Origin: Bacteroidales bacterium
Lineage (GTDB): Bacteria; Bacteroidota; Bacteroidia; Bacteroidales; UBA932
DNA: 29,333 nucleotides
Direction: 5' to 3'
Assembly: GCA_017527625.1 (NCBI GenBank)
Contig: JAFXPV010000021.1
Span: forward strand, 1 to 29,333
The notes beneath the pieces were generated by a model. It was not told the DNA's origin. It searched no databases and was given only the letters and a program-made list of their open reading frames with translations. Below are positions 16,206 through 23,831 of the stretch, piece by piece; position 1 is the first letter of the stretch; every line of letters begins with the position of its first letter. The translations under genes were made by a program, and so were the position numbers.

Positions 16206-17606
16206 ATGACAAACGAAGCTTGTACAACAATAATAGTCGGCTCGAAACAGATGGCCGACGGCTCAATGATCTACGCAAGGTCCGACGACTCAACCTCAGT
16301 AAAGGCCACCAAACTCGCCTGGTATCCCGCCGGCAAGGGACCCGACGAATTCGTAGCCCTCGACAGTCCCTTCCGCTGCCCCCTGCCGCCGGTAAGGCGC
16401 GCCTTCAGCGCCCTCGAGAGAGCCGACCTGCCCTACCACTGGGGCGAAGCCGGCTTCAATGACGCAGGCGTCGGTATGAGCTCCACCGAGACGATATTCT
16501 CGAAGAAAGAAGTCCTTGACCTCGACCCTTATGTAGAAGGAGGCCTGGCCGAGAACTGCGTGTTCCAGATCATCCTCCCCTACATCAGCTCGGCCCGCGA
16601 AGGAGTGCTCCGCCTCGGAGAGCTGATCGAGAAATACGGCAGCGCCGAAGGCTTCGGCATAGCCTTTATGGACGAGGCAGAGACCTGGTACCTCGAGAAC
16701 GCCGGCGGCCACCGCTGGCTCGCCAAGAAGATGCCCGCCGACAAATACTTCGTGTCCGGCAACCAGAGCCGCTACCGCGACTATGACCCGGAGGAAGACC
16801 TCGCATCGGCAGACCTCGTGGAATGGGCCCGCGAGCACAAGCTCTTCACCGGCAAGTTCGACTTTCACGAAGCCTACAGCCTCGAGAGCGAGAACGACAA
16901 GACATACAACTACCCCCGCGTGTGGTACCTGCAGAAGCTGTTCACCCCGTCAGTCAAGACCGACGTAAAGGTCAACGACTTCCCGGTGTACCAGAAAGCC
17001 GACCGCAAGCTGACGGTAGAAGACATCAAGGCCGCCTTCCGTTCGCACTACGACGGTACGGAGCACGACCCCTATCTCCATAACAACCCCAGGGAGCCCT
17101 ACCGTCCCGTGTCGATCTTCCGCACCATCAACACCCACATACTCCAGGTAAGACCCGGCCTGCCCAAGGAGATCGGACGCCTCGACTATATGGCCGAAGG
17201 AATGGCCGACCTGTGCGTATATCTCCCCCTCTACCAGGGAGTGACCTCGTATCCCAAAGCCTACGGCGTAGGCCGCAAGTTCTCGCAGAAGAGCTCTGCA
17301 TACTGGACCTTCCGCAAGGTGGCTGCCCTGGGTATGGTCGACTACAACAAGTACGCTCCCATCATCAAGAAGCGCTACGCCGCCCTCGAAGCCGAGATGA
17401 CAGCCAGCCAGAAAAAGCTGGAGGCAGCCTTCATCAAGATGTGCAAGGGCCACGCAGACGCCCCGCTGGAAGCCCTCAACCTGCTTCAGAAATGGTCTGA
17501 TCGCTGGCTGGCCAAAGCCCTCAGGGTAGCCTCCGACCTCGAAGAGAAACTCTTCACCGAGCTGACCAAGGACATCGAGACCGTCTACAAGTTCCACGGA
17601 GCATAG
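16206..17606 (+). CDS. pepD-like: C69-family dipeptidase (PepD-like Ntn hydrolase)
   Basis: A 466-aa protein. The N-terminus MTNEACTTIIVG places the nucleophile at Cys6, which becomes N-terminal after short propeptide removal, as in PepD/U34 dipeptidases. Further family blocks are DGSMIYARSDDS, then GEAGFNDAGVGMSSTET, a GIAFMDEAETWYLEN segment and FVSGNQSRYRDYDPEED. Unlike many Bacteroidales C69 peptidases it has no signal peptide, so it should be cytoplasmic. It begins 12 bases after the rSAM gene and ends at a strong terminator, so it is probably co-transcribed. A role in processing the rSAM product, or in general dipeptide turnover, are both possible. Confidence 0.88.
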   Translation: MTNEACTTIIVGSKQMADGSMIYARSDDSTSVKATKLAWYPAGKGPDEFVALDSPFRCPLPPVRRAFSALERADLPYHWGEAGFNDAGVGMSSTETIFSKKEVLDLDPYVEGGLAENCVFQIILPYISSAREGVLRLGELIEKYGSAEGFGIAFMDEAETWYLENAGGHRWLAKKMPADKYFVSGNQSRYRDYDPEEDLASADLVEWAREHKLFTGKFDFHEAYSLESENDKTYNYPRVWYLQKLFTPSVKTDVKVNDFPVYQKADRKLTVEDIKAAFRSHYDGTEHDPYLHNNPREPYRPVSIFRTINTHILQVRPGLPKEIGRLDYMAEGMADLCVYLPLYQGVTSYPKAYGVGRKFSQKSSAYWTFRKVAALGMVDYNKYAPIIKKRYAALEAEMTASQKKLEAAFIKMCKGHADAPLEALNLLQKWSDRWLAKALRVASDLEEKLFTELTKDIETVYKFHGA

Positions 17607-17628
17607 CCGCCTGACGGCTGACAAAAAG

Positions 17629-17656
17629 AAACGGCCGGACTTGCATCCGGCCGTTT
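17629..17656. terminator. Bidirectional rho-independent terminator
   Basis: An 11-bp perfect stem, AAACGGCCGGA (17629-17639) / TCCGGCCGTTT (17646-17656), has the loop CTTGCA. It is followed on the plus strand by a short T-run; on the minus strand TTTCTTTTT follows. It sits between the stop codons of convergent genes (17606 plus and 17675 minus) and can serve both. Confidence 0.85.
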
Positions 17657-17674
17657 TGCATATATGGCATTTGC

Positions 17675-18307
17675 TTACTTTCTCTTCTTGAAGCTGAAGT
17701 AACAGCCGACACCCAGACGGACTGAGAACTGATGAGTAGACTTGACCTGGAAATTTTCCAGGAAAGCCGCAGTCTGCTCCGGGAAGACGCCGTAGTCGAA
17801 ACCTGCGAACACCTTCATATGGTTCCACACGTCCACGCCCACGGTAGCGCCCAGGTCCATATTGAAACGGGGCGAGTAACCGGTGCCTACCGGATGCTCC
17901 TGGTTGGACAGCTCGACGCCGTAGACAGAGCCGGTGTAGTTGTTCGTCATAATCCAGTGGAAAGAAGGCCCGAGGTCATAGAAAAGCATCACCTTGTCGC
18001 TAAGCTTCGAGCGGTGGCCGACGTGCAGCGGGAACTCCATCGAGTTGGTGTAGTAGAAAAACTCGTACGGGCTGGAGTTTTTGTTTTTGTAGCTCGAGCT
18101 CTCGAAGCGGGGCGTGAAAGTCAGATAGATCTCGTGCTTGAAGATATACCTGACGTCAAGCTCTCCGAAGTAGCCGGGCGCGAAGGTGGCGTTCTTGTTG
18201 GTGTCGCCGCCGAGCACGCCGCCTGAGCTTAGCCCGAACGAAAGCTGGGCATTGGCCACGGACATACCGGCGAGCAGCAGACAAACTGATATGAATAGTT
18301 TCTTCAT
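17675..18307 (-). CDS. Outer-membrane beta-barrel protein (PorT/OMP_b-brl-like)
   Basis: A 210-aa protein from the ATG at 18307. A standard Sec signal peptide (KKLFISVCLLLAGMSVANA) is cleaved before QLSFG. The mature part consists of alternating beta segments with aromatic girdles (DVRYIFKHEIYLTFTPRF, EFPLHVGHR, MLFYDLGPSFHW) and ends in a barrel strand QFSVRLGVGCYFSF. This is the pattern of small outer-membrane barrels of the PorT/OMP_b-brl_2 kind. The ligand and role are unknown. It has its own promoter although it lies in the same direction as the GH97 operon. Confidence 0.85.
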   Translation of the reverse strand: MKKLFISVCLLLAGMSVANAQLSFGLSSGGVLGGDTNKNATFAPGYFGELDVRYIFKHEIYLTFTPRFESSSYKNKNSSPYEFFYYTNSMEFPLHVGHRSKLSDKVMLFYDLGPSFHWIMTNNYTGSVYGVELSNQEHPVGTGYSPRFNMDLGATVGVDVWNHMKVFAGFDYGVFPEQTAAFLENFQVKSTHQFSVRLGVGCYFSFKKRK

Positions 18308-18330
18308 CAGAATTTCATTTGGATGTGGTG

Positions 18331-18362
18331 CAAAAGTAGCAATAATCGTGCTCATCTGCAAA
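18331..18362 (-). promoter_or_regulatory. Promoter of the outer-membrane barrel gene
   Basis: Minus strand TACTTTTG (18331-18338) is a perfect TAnnTTTG -7 element, and TTTG (18359-18362) lies 20 bases upstream. The start codon at 18307 follows by about 23 bases. This separates the barrel gene from the GH97 operon, whose last stop is at 18371. Confidence 0.7.
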
Positions 18363-18370
18363 GGAAGCGC

Positions 18371-20368
18371 CTACAGACGAGTGAAGCGCGCCGTCCATCC
18401 GCCGCCCGGAGCCATATGGACAGTCATCTTGTGGCTGGCTGCCGACACGGACACGGTGTGGAATTCGTGCACATAGTCCATAGCGTTGCGGTCCGCGTTG
18501 ATACCGTCGCGGAATATCTCGACGCGGTATGAACCGGCGGGAAGGAAGGCTCCCAGGTCGAGCTCCAGGTCGCGCGCGCTCCAGTCGGTCATCGCACCCA
18601 CATACCAGGCGCCTTCCTTGCAGCGGGCGATCGCAGCATAGTCTCCGACGCTGCCCTCGAGAGCCACGGTCTCATCCCAAACTGTCGGCACGGCCGCCAT
18701 CCACTTGAGGCACTCGGGCTCGGCCAGATAGTTGGTAGGAGCGTCGCAGAGCATAGTCAGCGGAGCCTCGAAAATCACATACTCGGCCAGCTGGCGGCAG
18801 CGTGTGCCCTGGCTCATCGGCTCGCTGTTCACGGGACGGTAGCTGCGACGGGTGGCGTTGCGCATAGCGCCCTGGGTATAGTCCAGAGGGCCTGCAAACA
18901 TACGGATGAACGGGATCTGCACGTCGTAAGTCACCTGGTCCACAGTGGGCTGGGCCCATTTCATCTGCTCCAGGCCCGCCACACCCTCGTGATTGATCAC
19001 GTTCGGGTAGGGACGCTGCAGTCCGCAAGGCTTGAAGGCGCCGTGGAAGTCCACCAGCAGGTGGTAGCGGGCGGCAGTCTCGGCCACGCGGGTGTAGAAG
19101 TCCACCATCAGCTGGTCGTCGCGGTTCATAAAGTCGATCTTGAATCCCTTGACTCCCATCTGTGAGAAGTGCTTGCAGATGCCTTCCACATCGCGGTCCA
19201 TCGCATAGTACCCTGCCCAGAGGATAATGCCCACGCCCTTGGAATTGGCGTGCCTTACAATCTCCTCAAGGTCGATGTCCGGCACCACCTGGAAGAGGTC
19301 GGCCTTCAGGTTGACGGCCCAGCCCTCGTCGAGGATTACGTATTCGATGCCGTGGGCGGCTGCGAAGTCGATGTAGTATTTATAAGTCTGCGTATTGATG
19401 CCGGCACGGAAATCCACGCCTTTGATGTTCCAGTCGTTCCACCAGTCCCAGGCCACCTTGCCGGGCTTCACCCAGCTCCAGTCGACATCGGCTGCCGGAC
19501 GGCTGAGGACGTATACGAGGTCGCTGTCGAGCAGCTCGCGCTCGTTGCGTGCGACAGCTACGATGCGCCAGGGCAGTGCGGCAGCGGCCGGCTGCACGGC
19601 GATATAATCTTCGGTGGTGCGGACGATGCCCTGCAGCTTGTTGTATCCGTCCTGCTCGATGAGCTTGGGATAAGGAGCGAACAAGCCTGCCAGTGCGGTG
19701 CCGCCCTGATGCTTGAGATACATACCGGGATAGTCCAGCAGGTCAGACTCGGTGATGTTGACCCTCAGGCCGTTGGACAGCTTGAAGGAAACAGGCAGGA
19801 AGGCCTTCTCGCCGGCTTTCCAGCCGCTTACCGGATGGATGTCGTAATAAGCCTCGAAGCTGTTGAGGAAGGGGTCGCGGGGAGAGTCCTGCTTAACGTA
19901 GGGCACGGTTGCCTCCACATCTTCCGCAAAGCAGAAGGAAGCCTGCTCGTCGACGACCTTGAATTCCTTCTTGGAACGCGACACGAAACGCCAGGCAATG
20001 TCTGCGTCGTAGGCACGGAAGATGATGTCGAAGGTCTTGTAGCGCAGCGTCAGCTCGTTGAAACGGTCCTTGACTACGGCGCGTTTATAGACTTTCGCTT
20101 CGAAACTGGCGTCGACGGAGCGGGTCAGCGCACGCTCGAAGCGTGCCGAACCGTCATAGGCGCTGCCGTCTGCAAGCTGCACCGACAGAGTCGAAGGAGC
20201 CATAACCGGAGTGCCTTCGCAAGTGAGCTGATAGCTGATCTGCGGAGCCGTGCTCACTTCGAGGGTGAGACGTCCGTCAGGGGAACTGAGGCTATAGCTG
20301 CGGGGAGCCGCAAGTGCCGGAATTGCAAGCAGCAGGGCCACAGCTCCGGCGAGGAATCTGAGTTTCAT
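18371..20368 (-). CDS. GH97 glycoside hydrolase (alpha-galactosidase/alpha-glucosidase)
   Basis: A 665-aa secreted protein from the ATG at 20368, with a signal peptide ending ALA before APRSYS. The three GH97 parts are an N-terminal super-sandwich (about 22-275; SLSSPDGRLTLEV), a catalytic TIM barrel (about 285-560; WDWWNDWNIKGVDF, YVILDEGWA, GIILWAGYY) and a C-terminal beta domain (about 575-665). D412 in GFKIDFMNRDD and E467 in HEGVAGLEQ fall where the nucleophile and acid/base of the retaining, alpha-galactosidase-like branch sit; inverting SusB-type enzymes lack that Asp. It therefore probably releases alpha-linked galactose with retention. It is the last gene of the AraC operon, 14 bases after the M15 gene. 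No SusC/SusD pair is nearby. Confidence 0.92.
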   Translation of the reverse strand: MKLRFLAGAVALLLAIPALAAPRSYSLSSPDGRLTLEVSTAPQISYQLTCEGTPVMAPSTLSVQLADGSAYDGSARFERALTRSVDASFEAKVYKRAVVKDRFNELTLRYKTFDIIFRAYDADIAWRFVSRSKKEFKVVDEQASFCFAEDVEATVPYVKQDSPRDPFLNSFEAYYDIHPVSGWKAGEKAFLPVSFKLSNGLRVNITESDLLDYPGMYLKHQGGTALAGLFAPYPKLIEQDGYNKLQGIVRTTEDYIAVQPAAAALPWRIVAVARNERELLDSDLVYVLSRPAADVDWSWVKPGKVAWDWWNDWNIKGVDFRAGINTQTYKYYIDFAAAHGIEYVILDEGWAVNLKADLFQVVPDIDLEEIVRHANSKGVGIILWAGYYAMDRDVEGICKHFSQMGVKGFKIDFMNRDDQLMVDFYTRVAETAARYHLLVDFHGAFKPCGLQRPYPNVINHEGVAGLEQMKWAQPTVDQVTYDVQIPFIRMFAGPLDYTQGAMRNATRRSYRPVNSEPMSQGTRCRQLAEYVIFEAPLTMLCDAPTNYLAEPECLKWMAAVPTVWDETVALEGSVGDYAAIARCKEGAWYVGAMTDWSARDLELDLGAFLPAGSYRVEIFRDGINADRNAMDYVHEFHTVSVSAASHKMTVHMAPGGGWTARFTRL

Positions 20369-20382
20369 TGCAGTTATTGTTT

Positions 20383-21117
20383 TTATTGTTCTTTTTCGAA
20401 ATGCTGGTAGTCTTTCAGGCTGGTCCACGAGCCACCCCAGGTGAAGCCGTGGGCGATGAAAAGCTTGTAAGCCGCGTCGTTCTCATCTATCTTGTAGGGG
20501 ATGTCGGCGCTGCGGTCCAGATACGGTCCGGCGTTGGAAGGCTGGATGACGGTCTTGCCGTTGCTGGTCTTGACATAAGGGTTGTAGAGCGGATTGAGGT
20601 CGACAGCCCTGCCCTTGGCGTGGTTCGAGAGCCTTGTGGAGCCCGCGATGACCCTGTAGCAGAACGAGGAGCTGTTGTTGGCCCGCATCGAGAGCTCGTC
20701 GTCGGCGCCGTATTCGTCGATGGGCACCATCCTCTCGATGGCATATCCTTGATGGAAGAGCTCGCGGAAAATGTCGATGAGGTCGTCGGCGATGGCTGCG
20801 TTGCATATCATCTCGCCGCAGAGGGTGTCGCGGTCAGCGTTCACGTGCAGCACGTGCAGGCAGCGCAGTTCGTCGAGGCTGATGAGAGCACCTTGCTCAG
20901 GATACGAACCGCCGGCCACCATTGCCGCAGCCTTGACGCTGTCGATGGGAAGGATGGCGAAGCAGTTCTGCTCCCCTCCCCAGCTTTCGATGACGGCAGC
21001 GGAAACCTGCTTGCCCGCCGCCCATTCTTCGACGCGGACAGGCTCAGAGGGAGCGGCGTCGCCGCAGCGCGACACAGCGCCGGCAGCGATCAGCAATGCC
21101 ACAAAAAACCTTGTCAT
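20383..21117 (-). CDS. M15-family D-Ala-D-Ala carboxypeptidase-like protein
   Basis: A 244-aa exported protein. A hydrophobic N-terminus (RFFVALLIAAGAVSRC) is followed by CGDAA; the Cys lies after SR, not a canonical lipobox, so lipidation is uncertain. The C-terminal half has the M15 zinc site: H166 and D173 in SNHAKGRAVD, and H239 in DYQHFEK near the C-terminus. Preceding blocks such as SSFCYRVIAGSTRLS, and the following FTWGGSWTS, fit the Peptidase_M15_4 / VanY-like group, which trims peptidoglycan stem peptides. Its ATG overlaps the DUF1080 stop by four bases. Confidence 0.88.
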   Translation of the reverse strand: MTRFFVALLIAAGAVSRCGDAAPSEPVRVEEWAAGKQVSAAVIESWGGEQNCFAILPIDSVKAAAMVAGGSYPEQGALISLDELRCLHVLHVNADRDTLCGEMICNAAIADDLIDIFRELFHQGYAIERMVPIDEYGADDELSMRANNSSSFCYRVIAGSTRLSNHAKGRAVDLNPLYNPYVKTSNGKTVIQPSNAGPYLDRSADIPYKIDENDAAYKLFIAHGFTWGGSWTSLKDYQHFEKEQ

Positions 21118-21764
21118 TTGGCCAGACGGGTAACAGTGACGTTGCGGAACTCGAGAGGGCCGCCTTCACTCTGCAGGGCGATGTAGCCTTCAGTGTAGTT
21201 CTTGTTGGTCACGTGGTTCTGGTGGACGCCGTTGAGGGTGATGTCGACACCGCCGTCGCTGGTAATCACTATCTCGGTAAGATTCCACTCGCCCTCGGGC
21301 TTCTCGCTGGACTCGTTCTCCTTGCGGACGACGGGGAAGCGGGGACGCTCGCCGCCTTCAGGCACGTCGAGTTCCTTGACGTCAGAGCCGCCGAGCAGCA
21401 CGACATCACCGGCAGATCCTGCCTTGAGCTGGCATTCGATGGCATTCGGCCAGCAGAGCAGACCGTCCTGCACGAGGCTGAAGATGCCGCTGTTGCTGCC
21501 CTGGCCGACCCAGCGCCATTCGGCACGGAACACTACGTCGGTGTATTTCTCGTTGGTACGCATAAAGCCGAAGGGCTGGCCGGCGATGCGGATGTTGCCG
21601 TCGACTACGCTGAAAACGTCGCTTGCGGCCACTGCAGGGTCGTTTGCGAAGAGGGTCCAGCCCTCCAGGTCCTTTCCGTTGAACAACTGGATGACTTCGG
21701 GTTTCTGGCTGCAAGATGTTGCAAAGAGCAGCAGCAAGGCTGCGAAGATTGAAATCCTTTTCAT
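21114..21764 (-). CDS. DUF1080 (3-keto-disaccharide hydrolase-like) lipoprotein
   Basis: A 216-aa protein with a lipoprotein signal ending ATSC (Cys18). The mature part is a concanavalin-like jelly roll of the DUF1080 (PF06439) family: IQLFNGKDLEGWTLF at the start, then a Y-DVVFRAEWRW strand, GQGSNSGIFSLVQ, AIECQLKAG, and GEWNLTEIVI plus NGVHQNHV near the end. Some DUF1080 members cleave 3-keto-glycosides. Here it is coupled to the GT4 gene by ATGA and to the M15 gene by another ATGA. A carbohydrate-binding or hydrolytic envelope role is inferred. Confidence 0.88.
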   Translation of the reverse strand: MKRISIFAALLLLFATSCSQKPEVIQLFNGKDLEGWTLFANDPAVAASDVFSVVDGNIRIAGQPFGFMRTNEKYTDVVFRAEWRWVGQGSNSGIFSLVQDGLLCWPNAIECQLKAGSAGDVVLLGGSDVKELDVPEGGERPRFPVVRKENESSEKPEGEWNLTEIVITSDGGVDITLNGVHQNHVTNKNYTEGYIALQSEGGPLEFRNVTVTRLAK

Positions 21765-22957
21765 GATGGAATGATACTGTCTATTTTGTCAATGATTGTC
21801 TTTTTCTCGTGGGTGGCGATAAGCCTGCCATACTCCTCATAGACCTCGTCGACCACCTGGTCCCAGGTGCGGTAGATGTCCCGGAAGGCACCCTTCGACA
21901 CTTTGTCGTAATAGTCCCTGTCGGAAAGTATGCGGATTATCTTGTCGGCATAGGCCTCCTCGTCATTGTCGCAGAGGAAGCCGTTCACATCCTCGGTGAT
22001 CATTCCCGCAGTGCGGGCGCCGCGCAGGAAGAGGGTCGGAGTGCTCTGGCAGGCCGCCTCGATCTGCACCAGCGAGTTGGCGTCGTAGAGCGACGGGAAG
22101 AGGAAGAGAGTCGCGCGGCTGTAGAGCTTCTCGAGCATCGACTGCTCTTTGACGAGGCCGCACATTACGACCTCGTCGTCAAGCCCGCACTCGGACACGA
22201 GGGCCCGCAGCTTGTCCTCGTCCTGCCCCTGCCCTACGAAAAGCATCTTGAAGCGCAGGCCTTTCGCCTTGGCGATCCTGAGGGAGCGGACTATGAAATC
22301 GAGGTTCTTGATGAAATTGATGCGGCCCGTGAACATCAGCACGGTGTCATCGGCGGCAAGGCCGTACTTTGCGTTGATTTCTGCCGCCGCGGCCTGCCTG
22401 TCGTACACCGGCACGTGGTCGGTGGCATTCAGCATAACCTTGCAGGGAGCCGTCAGTGCATATTCGTGTATGTAGAGCTGGCGTATGGCATCATTCACCG
22501 CCCAGCACTCGTCGCAGCCGTTGAAGATGCTCATAATGGTCGCCATAGCCAGGTTTATGGTGGCCGGGAGCTTGAGATTCCTCTCGAAGTCCTGCTTGTA
22601 CTGGGAGTGGATGGTTGCCACTACCGGTATGTCGCGGAAGCGTGCGTAATTGAGGCCGATGAGGCCTATCGAAAACGGCGAGTGGATATGCACCAGGTCG
22701 AGTTTGCTGCGGATTATGGCCGCCTCGAAAGCCGGGTCGAAATGCGGCATCGGCACCGAATAGTCGAAATTGTTGATGTTGAGGGTACGGCACCTCTCCA
22801 CCGGATAGGGGACCCTCACCTCCCCTTCCTTGCCCAAGCCGGGCACGAAGACGGTCACCTCGCATTTGTCCACAAGCCTGCGGGCATAGCTGTCCACTAC
22901 TTTGATGACGCCGTCCACCATCGGATAATACGCGTCTGTAAACAATCCAATTCTCAT
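21761..22957 (-). CDS. GT4 glycosyltransferase, diacylglycerol-glucosyltransferase-like
   Basis: A 398-aa GT-B enzyme. MRIGLFTDAYYPMVDGVIKVV and LDLVHIHSPFSIG are typical of the GT4 branch containing 1,2-diacylglycerol 3-glucosyltransferases and SqdX-like lipid glycosyltransferases. The C-terminal half has VLMFTGRINFIKNLDFIVR, MLFVGQGQDEDKL and LFLFPSLYDANSLVQIEAA, where the acidic pair is D-x7-E rather than the usual E-x7-E. It starts one base after the AraC stop overlap (TAATG) and ends in an ATGA overlap. The lipid acceptor is inferred from resemblance; a polysaccharide acceptor is the alternative. Confidence 0.85.
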   Translation of the reverse strand: MRIGLFTDAYYPMVDGVIKVVDSYARRLVDKCEVTVFVPGLGKEGEVRVPYPVERCRTLNINNFDYSVPMPHFDPAFEAAIIRSKLDLVHIHSPFSIGLIGLNYARFRDIPVVATIHSQYKQDFERNLKLPATINLAMATIMSIFNGCDECWAVNDAIRQLYIHEYALTAPCKVMLNATDHVPVYDRQAAAAEINAKYGLAADDTVLMFTGRINFIKNLDFIVRSLRIAKAKGLRFKMLFVGQGQDEDKLRALVSECGLDDEVVMCGLVKEQSMLEKLYSRATLFLFPSLYDANSLVQIEAACQSTPTLFLRGARTAGMITEDVNGFLCDNDEEAYADKIIRILSDRDYYDKVSKGAFRDIYRTWDQVVDEVYEEYGRLIATHEKKTIIDKIDSIIPS

Positions 22958-23700
22958 TAATCAGTCTTTTTTATAAGTTCTCTGAACTTGCTCGGAGGCA
23001 TCCCTATCTTCTTCTTGAAGGATGAGTGGAACGCCTGCCTGTTGTTGAAGCCGCAGTTTTCGCCTATGGCTTCGACTGTATAGATGGAATTGGCAGGATC
23101 GCTGAACATAGCAACAGCCTTTGTCACGCGATAATTTCTGAGGAGGGTCGGGAAATTGCAACCGAACACTTTGTTGATGAACTGCGACATACGGGCCTTG
23201 TTGGTGCCGGCCATCTTCGCGAGCGACTCGATGGTCAGAGTCTTGTCGAGGAACACTTCTTTGTTCTCCAGCAGGTCACGCAGCTCCGCGAGAAGTTTTG
23301 CGTCATTGTCGTCTTTGACAGTGATCTTGTCGAAATCAATGTCATAGCCGAGCACCTCGGGCATATTGTTAGAGCGGGCGCTCTTGGATACGAGCGTCAG
23401 CAGATTGCGGTTCTTGTCCACATAGAGGTATGCCAGGGTTATTGTAGCGCCAAGCAGAAAAAAGATTATCGCACCCTCACCGACTGAGAACTGCCGCTTG
23501 CGGGGACGCTGCGACAGCAGCTCCTTGTAAAGCGCGCTGGCGGCCTGATAATCGCCTTTCTCATAAAAGGAGTCGGCCTGCCTTGACATTGCGTTGAACT
23601 CAGTCCTATGAGTTATGGTCCAGTCAGCCCAGATACTGATGACGGCAAGTGCCGCCACAACCAGCAGGGAATACAGGAATGTCTTGACTTTTTTACTCAT
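22957..23700 (-). CDS. Membrane-tethered AraC-family transcription regulator
   Basis: A 247-aa protein. A first membrane helix (about residues 8-25), a short extracytoplasmic segment with a single TPR-like unit (ADSFYEKGDYQAASALYKEL) and a second helix (about 74-93) place the C-terminus in the cytoplasm. The AraC-type double helix-turn-helix covers about 145-245: LTIESLAKMAGTNKARMSQF, then the second helix pair with AIGENCGFNNRQAFHSSFKK and GMPPSKFR. Bacteroidales AraC proteins of this kind usually have long TPR or sensor regions; this one is minimal. It heads a five-gene operon and faces the sulfonolipid operon across a 131-bp gap. Confidence 0.88.
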   Translation of the reverse strand: MSKKVKTFLYSLLVVAALAVISIWADWTITHRTEFNAMSRQADSFYEKGDYQAASALYKELLSQRPRKRQFSVGEGAIIFFLLGATITLAYLYVDKNRNLLTLVSKSARSNNMPEVLGYDIDFDKITVKDDNDAKLLAELRDLLENKEVFLDKTLTIESLAKMAGTNKARMSQFINKVFGCNFPTLLRNYRVTKAVAMFSDPANSIYTVEAIGENCGFNNRQAFHSSFKKKIGMPPSKFRELIKKTD

Positions 23701-23720
23701 AAGCGGACAATCTTATCACA

Positions 23721-23728
23721 CAAATTTA
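23721..23728 (-). promoter_or_regulatory. -7 element of the AraC-GT4-DUF1080-M15-GH97 operon
   Basis: TAAATTTG on the minus strand is an exact TAnnTTTG match about 21 bases before the AraC start codon. A TTTG at 23740-23743 is too near (11 bases) to be an ideal -33 box, so activation by a regulator is plausible. Confidence 0.5.
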
Positions 23729-23750
23729 CGTAAAAATTTCAAATGTTTAC
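23725..23750. promoter_or_regulatory. Candidate AraC-type operator: TTTAC repeats 21 bp apart
   Basis: TTTACGTAAA (23725-23734) is a perfect ten-base palindrome overlapping the -7 element. A second TTTAC begins at 23746, exactly 21 bases after the first, the two-helical-turn spacing common for AraC-family half-sites. The motif is short and AT-rich, so chance occurrence is possible. Confidence 0.3.
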
Positions 23751-23801
23751 CCACGTATCCCAAACCTTACAATCCCAATCTTTTTTTATCCCAAAGTTTT
23801 G

Positions 23802-23809
23802 TACCTTTG
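23802..23809 (+). promoter_or_regulatory. -7 element of the sulfonolipid operon
   Basis: TACCTTTG matches TAnnTTTG exactly. A T-rich run at 23781-23787 stands at the -33 position without a clean TTTG. The start codon at 23832 lies 22 bases downstream, giving a leader of about 15 bases. Confidence 0.6.
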
Positions 23810-23831
23810 ACGATTATTGATTTTAGATTTT

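Noticed and set aside
19169..20410. 413-codon plus-strand frame opposite GH97, and a similar frame at 21809-22960 opposite GT4
   Set aside because: Both are antisense shadows; the minus-strand genes have signal peptides and family motifs and are coupled in an operon.
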